Shown piece after piece: positions 54,090 through 61,893 of a DNA stretch of 64,000 bases (the stretch's first letter is position 1; every line of letters begins with the position of its first letter). Position numbers and translations under genes: made by a program. This stretch comes from Sphingobacterium cellulitidis. Lineage in GTDB: Bacteria; Bacteroidota; Bacteroidia; Sphingobacteriales; Sphingobacteriaceae. A model generated the notes under the pieces. It saw nothing but the letters and a program-made list of their open reading frames with translations. It did no database searches and was not told the DNA's origin. The stretch is from positions 62,001 through 126,000 of the forward strand of contig NOUX01000001.1 in NCBI GenBank assembly GCA_002245855.1, written 5' to 3'.

Positions 54090-55019
54090 CTAATCTTCCC
54101 ATGTCCAATTTAATTGCATGGAAACCGCAAGGTGATCGGAAAGGGCTTCTCCTTCGGTATTTGTGAAATGTTGGATCTCTACCTGATAATCCATCGGCTG
54201 AAATTTCAAATGAGCACTGTTTCTATAAAATATCTTATCCAAACTTTCAGTCTCATTGTTCAAACTCAACATATGTTGCGCGATAAATTTGGGAATCACC
54301 TCTGGAAAAACTCCTTTCCGAAGAAACTGAACCCAACCATCAGACAAACCTGTAGTCAATAGAAACTCATGTAAATTATCACGCTTATAGGCATAATGGG
54401 CATTAAAATCACCCATCACAATAACTGGCCGATCCACTGAATGCTCATTGATATAGTTTGCCAATTGACGAAAGTTCTCGCGCCTTGCTCGCGCTGCGCG
54501 GGCAACATCACTGGAATTGGCATGAACATTATAAACATCAACCGTAACCTGATTCGCAAGTTGAATCTGAGCAAAACTAAACCCCTTAACCGTCCAACAA
54601 TCAGGCCCACTGCAATGACGCCATGGAATCCTTCGGTACTCGATAATAGGAAATTTCGATAAAGTATTTAAACCATCCCCAACAGGAATCTTCCCTTTCG
54701 TTTGGGTCCGATAAGGATGTAAGTTTCGAGAATAAAATGAACTGTTATAGTTAAAATCTTCCTGAACATTCACAATATCATAGGGCGCAACTTTCTCTCC
54801 AATATCCGCAATACTTATCTTCCTCGGTAGCTTCGCCGCAGAAATCCCCTGAGGCAAACCCGCAATATTATAAGTCAATAATGAGATTTCCCCCTGTAAA
54901 AAACGCTCTGAACTCGTCTCCTCCTGTGGAATGGCTACCTCAATCAATTTCCCCTTCAAGCCCTTAAAAATGAATAGTAAAACTATGATTACCCCTGCAA
55001 GTATAAAAAGTATGGTCAT
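54090..55019 (-). CDS. Membrane-anchored EEP-family phosphodiesterase, copy 1
   Basis: This 309-residue protein has an N-terminal membrane anchor (about 2-20) and an endonuclease/exonuclease/phosphatase fold. The metal and catalytic residues are present: LLTYNIAGLP, NVQEDFNYN (Glu), CSGPDCWTVKGF, NVHANSSD, GDFNAHYA and the terminal SDHLAV (His). The pattern CSGxDCxxxKGF with LTYNIAGLP is closest to sphingomyelinase-like phosphodiesterases that cut phospholipid or sphingolipid head groups; a nuclease role is less likely for an exported enzyme. It is a tandem paralogue of the next gene. Confidence 0.8.
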   Translation of the reverse strand: MTILFILAGVIIVLLFIFKGLKGKLIEVAIPQEETSSERFLQGEISLLTYNIAGLPQGISAAKLPRKISIADIGEKVAPYDIVNVQEDFNYNSSFYSRNLHPYRTQTKGKIPVGDGLNTLSKFPIIEYRRIPWRHCSGPDCWTVKGFSFAQIQLANQVTVDVYNVHANSSDVARAARARRENFRQLANYINEHSVDRPVIVMGDFNAHYAYKRDNLHEFLLTTGLSDGWVQFLRKGVFPEVIPKFIAQHMLSLNNETESLDKIFYRNSAHLKFQPMDYQVEIQHFTNTEGEALSDHLAVSMQLNWTWED

Positions 55020-55122
55020 CTATTAACTTATATGAAATAAAAGTATTGTCTTCAAATTATATAATCTGGAATTCTGTATTAAGTTTTTGTTACTTATCAA
55101 CATCTTAACGCCAATTCCTAAA

Positions 55123-56136
55123 CTATAACCCAGGATTAGGATCGGAATGTCCCAATGAATCAGTCAATTCCCATTCCAACTTTAACGAAATAGCACAATG
55201 ATCGGATAAGGGCTCCCCGGCTGCTGTGCTGAATAAATCATGCTCAACCTGATATTTTTTCGGCGTAAAAACAATCTGATCGCTATTCCGGAAATATATT
55301 TTATCTATGCTCTCGCATGAATCTGTAACCGTCAAGGCATGCTTCGCCATAAAATTCAACTCAATGCCTGGAATCATCCCCCGATTATGAAGCAATGCCC
55401 AAGTGTCAATCAAGGACATCTCCTCACGAAAGGAAACTACATGGTCCTCTCCAAAAGCATAATGTGAATTAAAATCACCCATAATCAACAATGCCTCACA
55501 AGACGATTTACCTTCAATATAGCTCTGTAGCTGCTTTAAGTTCTTCTTCCTCGCCAAAACTGCAACCGGATTGTCCTGAGCCGTAGCATGCACATTATAA
55601 ACATCGATAAAAACGCCCTTCGCAATTTCTAATCGGGTATAGCTAAACCCCTTGGGCGTCAAACAATCACTCCCACTGCAATCCTTCCAAGCAACACGCT
55701 CCGTCGCACGAATCGGATATTTCGATAAGGTACTCAAGCCATCTCCAAATGGAACTCCTCCCATACTCTCCGTCCGAAATAAATGTAGATTCGATGAATA
55801 TAACTCGGAATTATAATTAAAATCTTCTTGAACATTCACTATATCAAAGCGGTTGATCCGCTCGCCTATGCTCCGGATACTCGAAGCTCGTGGTGTCGCC
55901 GCACTCGAAATCAACTGTGGCAAACCCGCAATATTATAGGTCAATAAACTCAATTCCCCAGAATGCCTTTTTTCCAACTCCAACGTAGGAGCCATTAAAC
56001 TCGGCTTTGAACCATTACTGCGCTTATAACTGAAAATAAAGAGAAGGGAAAATATAACCGACATCAGTACCAAAAACCTGAAATGCCACGCTCTACTTTT
56101 TGGAGGATAAGGAAGGTTGATTAACATATCGATCAT
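55123..56136 (-). CDS. Membrane-anchored EEP-family phosphodiesterase, copy 2
   Basis: This 337-residue paralogue has a longer cytosolic tip, a membrane anchor (about 21-42) and the same EEP set: LLTYNIAGLPQL, NVQEDFNYN, CSGSDCLTPKGF, NVHATAQD, GDFNSHYA and SDHCAIS. It is about 100 bp upstream of copy 1 in the same orientation and is probably its operon partner. Both copies keep the active site, so they may divide the work on two lipids. Sphingobacteria make sphingolipids, so membrane-lipid turnover is a reasonable but unproven role. Confidence 0.8.
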   Translation of the reverse strand: MIDMLINLPYPPKSRAWHFRFLVLMSVIFSLLFIFSYKRSNGSKPSLMAPTLELEKRHSGELSLLTYNIAGLPQLISSAATPRASSIRSIGERINRFDIVNVQEDFNYNSELYSSNLHLFRTESMGGVPFGDGLSTLSKYPIRATERVAWKDCSGSDCLTPKGFSYTRLEIAKGVFIDVYNVHATAQDNPVAVLARKKNLKQLQSYIEGKSSCEALLIMGDFNSHYAFGEDHVVSFREEMSLIDTWALLHNRGMIPGIELNFMAKHALTVTDSCESIDKIYFRNSDQIVFTPKKYQVEHDLFSTAAGEPLSDHCAISLKLEWELTDSLGHSDPNPGL

Positions 56137-56333
56137 TCATAAATCCTATCACAAAATTATCGTACACAATTAAATCTAATCTTAAATCAATATTAAAGGT
56201 TTGTTGATTCAATGTTTAAAACCTGTTAAGCCTTTACTAAACATAAACATTTCATTCACAATAGCTTAATAAGAAATTAGCAATAAGGAAATATTGAGAC
56301 AATACTTTTACCCGATAGACAATTGAATTCTAA

Positions 56334-57509
56334 ATGAAGAAAGTTGCTTTTTTTTCGGAAATCCTAATTGAAGATTTCGATGGCGCCTCAAGGACCATGT
56401 TTCAAATCATAAACCGTATCGATCACGCGGCATTTTCTTATCTTTTTATCTATGGAAAAGGTCCTGAAAATTTCAGAACGCACCAGTCTTACCAGGTCCC
56501 GACCTTTAAAATCCCGATCAATGACGACTACTCTTTCGCAGTCCCACAACTTTCAAAGTGGAAACTCGAAGAAACCCTAGATAATTTTGCCCCTGACGTT
56601 ATCCACATCGCAACTCCATCCCTCTTGGGATTCTTCGCCATGAAATACGCCAGAAAAAAAAATATCCCCATTATCAGTATTTATCATACCCATTTTATCT
56701 CTTACATCGCTTACTACCTCCGAAACCTATCTTCTCTAATCAGACCTGCTGAGTATTGGATGCGTAGAGCTATGCTGAGATTCTATAATAGTTGTCATAA
56801 AATTTATGTCCCTGCAAATAATATCATGGATGAACTGAAAGAAATCGGCATTCAACCCGATCGTCTTACCTTATGGCAACGCGGAATTGACCTCCGATTA
56901 TTTAATCCCGAAAAAGCCGACTCAAACTATATCCGTAAGATCAGCAACAACGATAAACCAAACATCTTATTCGCCAGCCGATTAGTATGGGAGAAAAATG
57001 TGCAGACCTTAATAGATATTTATCAGCAGCTTAAAAAGTCAAATATCGAGTACAACCTGATTATTGCTGGTGATGGTGCAGCCAAAGAAGAAGCCCAAGC
57101 CCTCATGCCAACTGCAATCTTCCTGGGAAAATTAGACCATGAAGAACTTTCCAAATTATACGCCTCATCAGATGTATTCCTCTTTACCTCCACTTCTGAA
57201 ACCTATGGCAATGTGGTCATTGAAGCAATGGCTTCCGGATTGCCTTGTGTAATCGCTAATGGCGGGGGTAGTTCAAGCCTAATCGAACATGGTCGGACTG
57301 GCTACAAATGTATGCCTAACAATGCCCTCGAATACGTGTATTTTATCCATAAAATACTTAGTGACAACAGCATCAAACAAGAATTCCAACAAGCAGGATT
57401 ATCCTATGTGAAAAAATTAGACTGGGGTAAACTCGCTGAAACCTATTTTGATGATATCCAAGAACTCGCTTCGGAACCCCTAAACTCTATGGCATGGGCC
57501 AACAACTAA
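56334..57509 (+). CDS. Family 4 glycosyltransferase, first in cassette
   Basis: This 391-residue GT-B enzyme resembles GT4 lipid glycosyltransferases of the MgtA/SQD2 type. It has an N-terminal KVAFFSEILIEDFDGASRT, HTHFISYIAYY in the acceptor loop, FASRLVWEKNVQTLI (about 214-228) and the E-x7-E donor motif in TSETYGNVVIEAMASGLPCV (about 289-308). It probably transfers a hexose to a diacylglycerol- or ceramide-type lipid, but donor and acceptor are inferred. Its end overlaps the next gene by 16 bp. A weak -7 box (TACTTTTA, 56303-56310) lies upstream. Confidence 0.85.
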   Translation: MKKVAFFSEILIEDFDGASRTMFQIINRIDHAAFSYLFIYGKGPENFRTHQSYQVPTFKIPINDDYSFAVPQLSKWKLEETLDNFAPDVIHIATPSLLGFFAMKYARKKNIPIISIYHTHFISYIAYYLRNLSSLIRPAEYWMRRAMLRFYNSCHKIYVPANNIMDELKEIGIQPDRLTLWQRGIDLRLFNPEKADSNYIRKISNNDKPNILFASRLVWEKNVQTLIDIYQQLKKSNIEYNLIIAGDGAAKEEAQALMPTAIFLGKLDHEELSKLYASSDVFLFTSTSETYGNVVIEAMASGLPCVIANGGGSSSLIEHGRTGYKCMPNNALEYVYFIHKILSDNSIKQEFQQAGLSYVKKLDWGKLAETYFDDIQELASEPLNSMAWANN

Positions 57510-58525
57510 GGATTAATAAAAAAACAATTAAACTTATTTTAATCCTGGTGATCCTTGGATTTATCTCCGTATTTATTCTTAACACCGATTTTTCAGCAAC
57601 AAAGGAAGAACTCAATAAAATCAACTATAAATTTGTCTACCTCATTGCAGTCACATTCTTAGCTTATTTCTTCGGAACTTGGTCTTGGTACACCTGCCTA
57701 GCCGATGATCGCAAAAAAATAAGCCTCTTCAGACTCTTTATGATTCGACAAGTCGGTGAAACGGTCGGACAATTCAACCCCACTAGCATTCTCGGGGGTG
57801 ACCTCCTCAAAGCGGAAATGCTCAAACCTTATGAAATCTCTAAAGAGAAGGCATTGAGCGCGGTTGCAACTTCTAGAATTACCCTCGTACTCTCGCAAAT
57901 CCTTCTCCTCCTATTGGCTTGTTTATGGCTTAGCAATACCCAAATCGGAATGGCGGCTCTTCAAAATATCAGAATCCCATTCTATATCTTTATTGCCCTA
58001 TTGATTTTTATAAATTTTGCCTTTTTTTATTGGCTCATCTTTGGTGAATCAACACCTGAACGCCCTACAAAAAATCCAAAATCATTCATCGGAAAACTAA
58101 AGAGTAAGATTATTCAGCTTATTTTCAATATCAGAACTGCTTATCGCGCCAACCCCAAATCTTTTTGGTATTCCTATTTCCTCGCAGGGATTCATTGGAT
58201 CATTGGAAGCCTTGAATTTTATCTCATTATTATTTTTCTTGGCTACCATATCCTTCCTATGCATGGCTTATTGCTCGATATGGGAATTATTGTTTTCAAA
58301 AGCGCTGCTGCATTCGTCCCAGGACAATTGGGATTCGAAGAGTTGGGAAATAAAATGATGCTCCAAATCATCGGTATTACCTCTGCCTCTGTTTGGATAT
58401 CAGCATCCATCCTACGTCGAACAAGACAGTTATTCTGGATTGCAGTCGGGTTTATCCTTTACCTTTTCATAAAAAAGGATAGTAAAAACACCGCTACTTT
58501 ACAAAATGGAAATATTATTTGTTAG
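57494..58525 (+). CDS. Lysylphosphatidylglycerol-synthase-type membrane protein (flippase-like)
   Basis: This 343-residue protein has seven or eight hydrophobic helices and the PF03706 hallmarks: VGETVGQFNPTSILGGDLLKAEML (about 86-109) and VFKSAAAFVPGQLGFEEL (about 255-273). Such proteins are the membrane domain of MprF without the catalytic half and are thought to flip glycolipids or lipid precursors. Between two GT4 genes, with overlaps on both sides (16 and 20 bp), it is likely to move the product of those enzymes across the inner membrane. Confidence 0.85.
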   Translation: MGQQLRINKKTIKLILILVILGFISVFILNTDFSATKEELNKINYKFVYLIAVTFLAYFFGTWSWYTCLADDRKKISLFRLFMIRQVGETVGQFNPTSILGGDLLKAEMLKPYEISKEKALSAVATSRITLVLSQILLLLLACLWLSNTQIGMAALQNIRIPFYIFIALLIFINFAFFYWLIFGESTPERPTKNPKSFIGKLKSKIIQLIFNIRTAYRANPKSFWYSYFLAGIHWIIGSLEFYLIIIFLGYHILPMHGLLLDMGIIVFKSAAAFVPGQLGFEELGNKMMLQIIGITSASVWISASILRRTRQLFWIAVGFILYLFIKKDSKNTATLQNGNIIC

Positions 58526-59714
58526 CCATAAGTATCCACCAGCAACTGGTGGAATGGAAAAACAATCCTTTGAACTAATTAATGCTTTTTGCAATAACCC
58601 GCACGCCCAGGTGCACATGCTGGTATATCAAAAAGATCAGGAAAGCCTATTGTCCTTTTTTTGGAACCTCAATAGCAATATCTTGAAAATCATTCATGCT
58701 AATCCCAATATCCAATTAATTCACTTTAATGATGGACTTATTGCCTCCCTTGCTTTATTCCACTCGGGCTATAAGCATCTTAAAAGAGTCGTAACCATCC
58801 ATGGACTCGATGTGGTATTCCCCTGGAAATATTTCCAGAAGAAAATCCTCACCCGATTCAATGAATATGATCATATTATTGCCGTAAGCTCCGCAACAGC
58901 CAATGCTGCCATTCAACGTGGCATTGCTCAACATAAGATCACCGTTATCAAAAATGGCGTAGACCATGATATTGCTCATGCTGAACCCATCCCCCTGGAG
59001 CAAATTAAATCCTATTATCCCCAAGTTGACTTCAATAAAAAATTCATGCTTACCCTCGGTCGACCTGTCAAAAGAAAAGGGTTTTCCTGGTTATTAAAAG
59101 AAGTGGTACCAACCTTGACAGATGACTTTCAGCTTCTCATGATTGGCCCCTTCAACCAAAAAGCTAGCAGAATAGAAAAAATACTCCGTATCCTTCCAAA
59201 AGGAGCGTATCACTTGATCACCCTCTTCTTAGGATACCCTTCGGATGAAAGAGAAATCCGGAAACTCCTTCAACAGGAAAATATCAATAGTCGCGTCAAA
59301 CATTTAGGTAAAATCCCGTTTCCTCATTTACAATCCCTACTTGCTCATACAAACACATTCTTGATGCCTAATATTCATGTAAATGGCGATATGGAAGGCT
59401 TTGGATTGGTTTGCCTCGAAGCCTCACTCGCAGGGACAATCGTTATTGCCTCCGCAATGGAAGGAATAACAGATGCTATTCAACATGAAAAAAATGGAAT
59501 CTTGCTCCCCTCCCAAAATCCGAGAGCCTGGAAAAAACAAATCAATGAAATTTTAGCTGATCCTGAAAAATATCAGCTTTTGGCCAAGTCTTATCAAAAG
59601 TTTAGCCTCGAAAATTATAGCTGGGAAATTATGGCATCCCAATATTTTAAGACCTTCCAAAATATTACCTACGGAAAGCCTTCTTTAAAAGTAGTGCATT
59701 CCAAAACATATTAA
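58506..59714 (+). CDS. Family 4 glycosyltransferase, last in cassette
   Basis: This 402-residue GT-B enzyme opens with the glycine-rich HKYPPATGGMEKQSFEL (8-24), has VKRKGFSWLLKEVVPTL (about 188-204) and the donor motif MEGFGLVCLEASLAG (about 295-309, E-x7-E). The N-terminal HKYPPATGGME is a common GT4 acceptor-side signature. It completes the GT4/flippase-like/GT4 cassette. Its stop is 1 bp from that of convergent dinB, with no terminator between. Confidence 0.87.
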   Translation: MEILFVSHKYPPATGGMEKQSFELINAFCNNPHAQVHMLVYQKDQESLLSFFWNLNSNILKIIHANPNIQLIHFNDGLIASLALFHSGYKHLKRVVTIHGLDVVFPWKYFQKKILTRFNEYDHIIAVSSATANAAIQRGIAQHKITVIKNGVDHDIAHAEPIPLEQIKSYYPQVDFNKKFMLTLGRPVKRKGFSWLLKEVVPTLTDDFQLLMIGPFNQKASRIEKILRILPKGAYHLITLFLGYPSDEREIRKLLQQENINSRVKHLGKIPFPHLQSLLAHTNTFLMPNIHVNGDMEGFGLVCLEASLAGTIVIASAMEGITDAIQHEKNGILLPSQNPRAWKKQINEILADPEKYQLLAKSYQKFSLENYSWEIMASQYFKTFQNITYGKPSLKVVHSKTY

Positions 59715-59715
59715 A

Positions 59716-60906
59716 TTAGAAATGCGGACTACGGTCTTTCTTGTTAATCTCTTTTAGAGAGATTGCCCGCTTGATCGCCTCATCGCCATATCGAGCACGC
59801 ATCGCGTCCATCGCCTGATATAAACGAACCGCCTCTTCGGTATCCTCAAATAAATTAATCTGTTGAGACCCCTGAACCAAATGACTGAAACGAACCCCAA
59901 TTAATCGAACCAACATCCGCCGATCATATAGCTTCGCAAATAACTCCTTGACCTTCTTCAGCAAAACAGTATCTGAGGCTGTATAGGAAATGACCATTTG
60001 CTTACTCACCGTATCAAAATTCGCATACCGTAGCTTCACCGTAACACAACCCGTCAAACGCTCCTGCTTCCGTAACTGAAACGTCAAACGCTCCGTCATC
60101 CGAATCAACTCACTATTCAAAAACTGCATATTAATCGTATCCTGGACAAACGTCTCTTCGGTACCCATGCTCTTCTGCTCAGAATATGGAATAATCGGTG
60201 AAGGATCAATCCCATTTGCCTTCCTCGATAGATCAATCCCATTTTTCCCCAATAAATTATGCATCATCGGAACCGGAATCTCACTCAAAATCTTAATCGT
60301 CCTAACCCCCATCTGCAATAAAAGAACACTCGTCTTCTCGCCAATTCCAGGCATCCGTTGGATCTTCAAAGGCGCTAGATAATCCTTCTCTAATCCATGC
60401 AGAATCTCCTTCTTCCCATCAGGCTTCGCATCATCCGTCGCAACCTTACTAATCAACTTATTCGAAGCCAAAGCGTAACTGATCGGTAGACCACTCTCCT
60501 TCTGAATCTTGCTCTTCAAATCTATCATAAACTGACTGCAACCAAAAAAACGATCAACTCCAGTCAAGTCAACATAAAACTCATCAACACTAGCCTTCTC
60601 CATCACAGGAACCGTTTCCCGAACAACATCCGTCACCACTCTCGAATAATAACTGTAACTATCCATATCCCCACGAACAACAATCGCATGCGGACAAAGA
60701 CGCAATGCCAGCTTCATCGGCATAGCACTGTGAACCCCAAATTTCCGAGTCTCATAACTACAGGCCGAAACAACCGCCCGATCACTCATACCACCCACAA
60801 TCAACGGCTTCCCAATGAACTTACTGTTCTTCAAACGCTCAACGCTTACAAAAAACGTATCTAAGTCCAAATGAGCCACAAAACGCTTGCTATCAACTAA
60901 ATCCAT
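59716..60906 (-). CDS. dinB: DNA polymerase IV (Y family)
   Basis: The ATG at 60906 gives 396 residues (MDLVDSKRFVAHLDLDTFF). The frame from 60954 would cover the operator element and is rejected. Catalytic carboxylates are Asp14 (in HLDLDTFF) and the SVDEFYVDLTG pair at about 106-107. The helix-hairpin-helix region has LQRMPGIGEKTSVLL, the little finger GCVTVKLRYANFDTVSK, and a beta-clamp motif QQINLF near 363. DinB bypasses lesions with low fidelity. Its promoter shares a 21-bp operator with dnaE2, though the genes are 5.9 kb apart. Confidence 0.94.
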   Translation of the reverse strand: MDLVDSKRFVAHLDLDTFFVSVERLKNSKFIGKPLIVGGMSDRAVVSACSYETRKFGVHSAMPMKLALRLCPHAIVVRGDMDSYSYYSRVVTDVVRETVPVMEKASVDEFYVDLTGVDRFFGCSQFMIDLKSKIQKESGLPISYALASNKLISKVATDDAKPDGKKEILHGLEKDYLAPLKIQRMPGIGEKTSVLLLQMGVRTIKILSEIPVPMMHNLLGKNGIDLSRKANGIDPSPIIPYSEQKSMGTEETFVQDTINMQFLNSELIRMTERLTFQLRKQERLTGCVTVKLRYANFDTVSKQMVISYTASDTVLLKKVKELFAKLYDRRMLVRLIGVRFSHLVQGSQQINLFEDTEEAVRLYQAMDAMRARYGDEAIKRAISLKEINKKDRSPHF

Positions 60907-60935
60907 AGTAATTCCAATTATCAGATAATTCAAAA

Positions 60936-60956
60936 TTACTAAAAATATTAGCAAAA
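60936..60956 (-). promoter_or_regulatory. Operator element shared by dinB and dnaE2
   Basis: This 21-bp element is identical to 53896-53916 and begins 29 bp upstream of the dinB ATG, virtually the same distance as at dnaE2. The dyad core is TTnCTAAnnnnnTTAGnAA in gene sense. Flanking bases differ between the two sites, so the identity is confined to the element. Confidence 0.75.
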
Positions 60957-60967
60957 CAAGAGTTTAT

Positions 60968-61771
60968 TTATTTATTCAAACGGGCAATTTCCTTAAGTAA
61001 TAGTGGGAAAGCAGGATAAGTCATCCCATGATCATAACCATCCAATTCTAACAGCTTCACATCCGGATGACCAACGATCTTAAGCATCCGAGCTAAATAC
61101 GCATTCTCCTCATATCGACCGACCATTTCCAATTCCCGATCTCCCGTAATCAAGGTGATAGGAACCTCGTTCTTACGAACCCAATAAAGCGGTGCATATT
61201 CATCCACAACAGGCTGGTTGATGCCAATCCCACGCTCTGAACGAGCCGTAAAATGACTGATACATTGCGCACTAAATGGGACCACAGCAAATAAATCATC
61301 CGAATTAACCCCCTCATCAGCCAAATACCGTGGGTTTAAAGCCAGCATCAAATTCAAATACCCTCCCGCAGAATGACCCGACAAAACAATCTTTTTATTG
61401 CTCCCTCCGAATTCTGAAATATGATCAAAGGCCCAGTGAACAGCCTTTGCAGCATCTTTGATAATATCCTCAACCTTCACCTTAGGTGACAAACGATAAC
61501 CAACGCCAATAACAGCAACCCCTTTATCCTTTAAGTAGGCCGGAATTTCTTTCCTACCCTCCGTCAAGCCTCCACCATGAAACCATAAAATCGTCGTAAA
61601 ATCTTTCTTGTCCTTCGGATAATAAACATCCAATTGGCATCGCTCCTTGCTATAAGAATCTGCCGAAGAAGAAACATAAGAAATATTTTCTTTCAATTCA
61701 TACTGCCCTTGTTGAGCTAAAAGAAGGTTGATGGAAAAACAAAAAATCAATAGAAATATAAAGTGTCTCAT
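60968..61771 (-). CDS. Secreted alpha/beta-hydrolase (esterase)
   Basis: This 267-residue protein has a signal peptide (cut near LLAQ at about 20) and an esterase fold with oxyanion-hole HGGG (WFHGGGLTEGR), nucleophile Ser in SGHSAGGY (about 135), acid Asp in LITGDRELE and His in GYDHGM. It resembles the BD-FAE/carboxylesterase group acting on acyl groups of polysaccharides or short-chain esters. It is a single gene, with dinB downstream and parC divergent. Confidence 0.88.
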   Translation of the reverse strand: MRHFIFLLIFCFSINLLLAQQGQYELKENISYVSSSADSYSKERCQLDVYYPKDKKDFTTILWFHGGGLTEGRKEIPAYLKDKGVAVIGVGYRLSPKVKVEDIIKDAAKAVHWAFDHISEFGGSNKKIVLSGHSAGGYLNLMLALNPRYLADEGVNSDDLFAVVPFSAQCISHFTARSERGIGINQPVVDEYAPLYWVRKNEVPITLITGDRELEMVGRYEENAYLARMLKIVGHPDVKLLELDGYDHGMTYPAFPLLLKEIARLNK

Positions 61772-61893
61772 AGTATGGTTTCAATAAATTGTAGAATAAT
61801 CCTAAAAATAAAACAAATAAAATGAATTTCGTATTTTTACGAGGTTTGCAGAAATCATTCCTGTAAACCCATCAAAATCTTACGGAAAAGTTC

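Noticed and set aside
60907..60954. Longer dinB start at 60954 giving a hydrophobic N-terminus
   Set aside because: It would translate the operator element. The Y-family N-terminus (KRFVAHLDLDTFF) begins correctly from the ATG at 60906.
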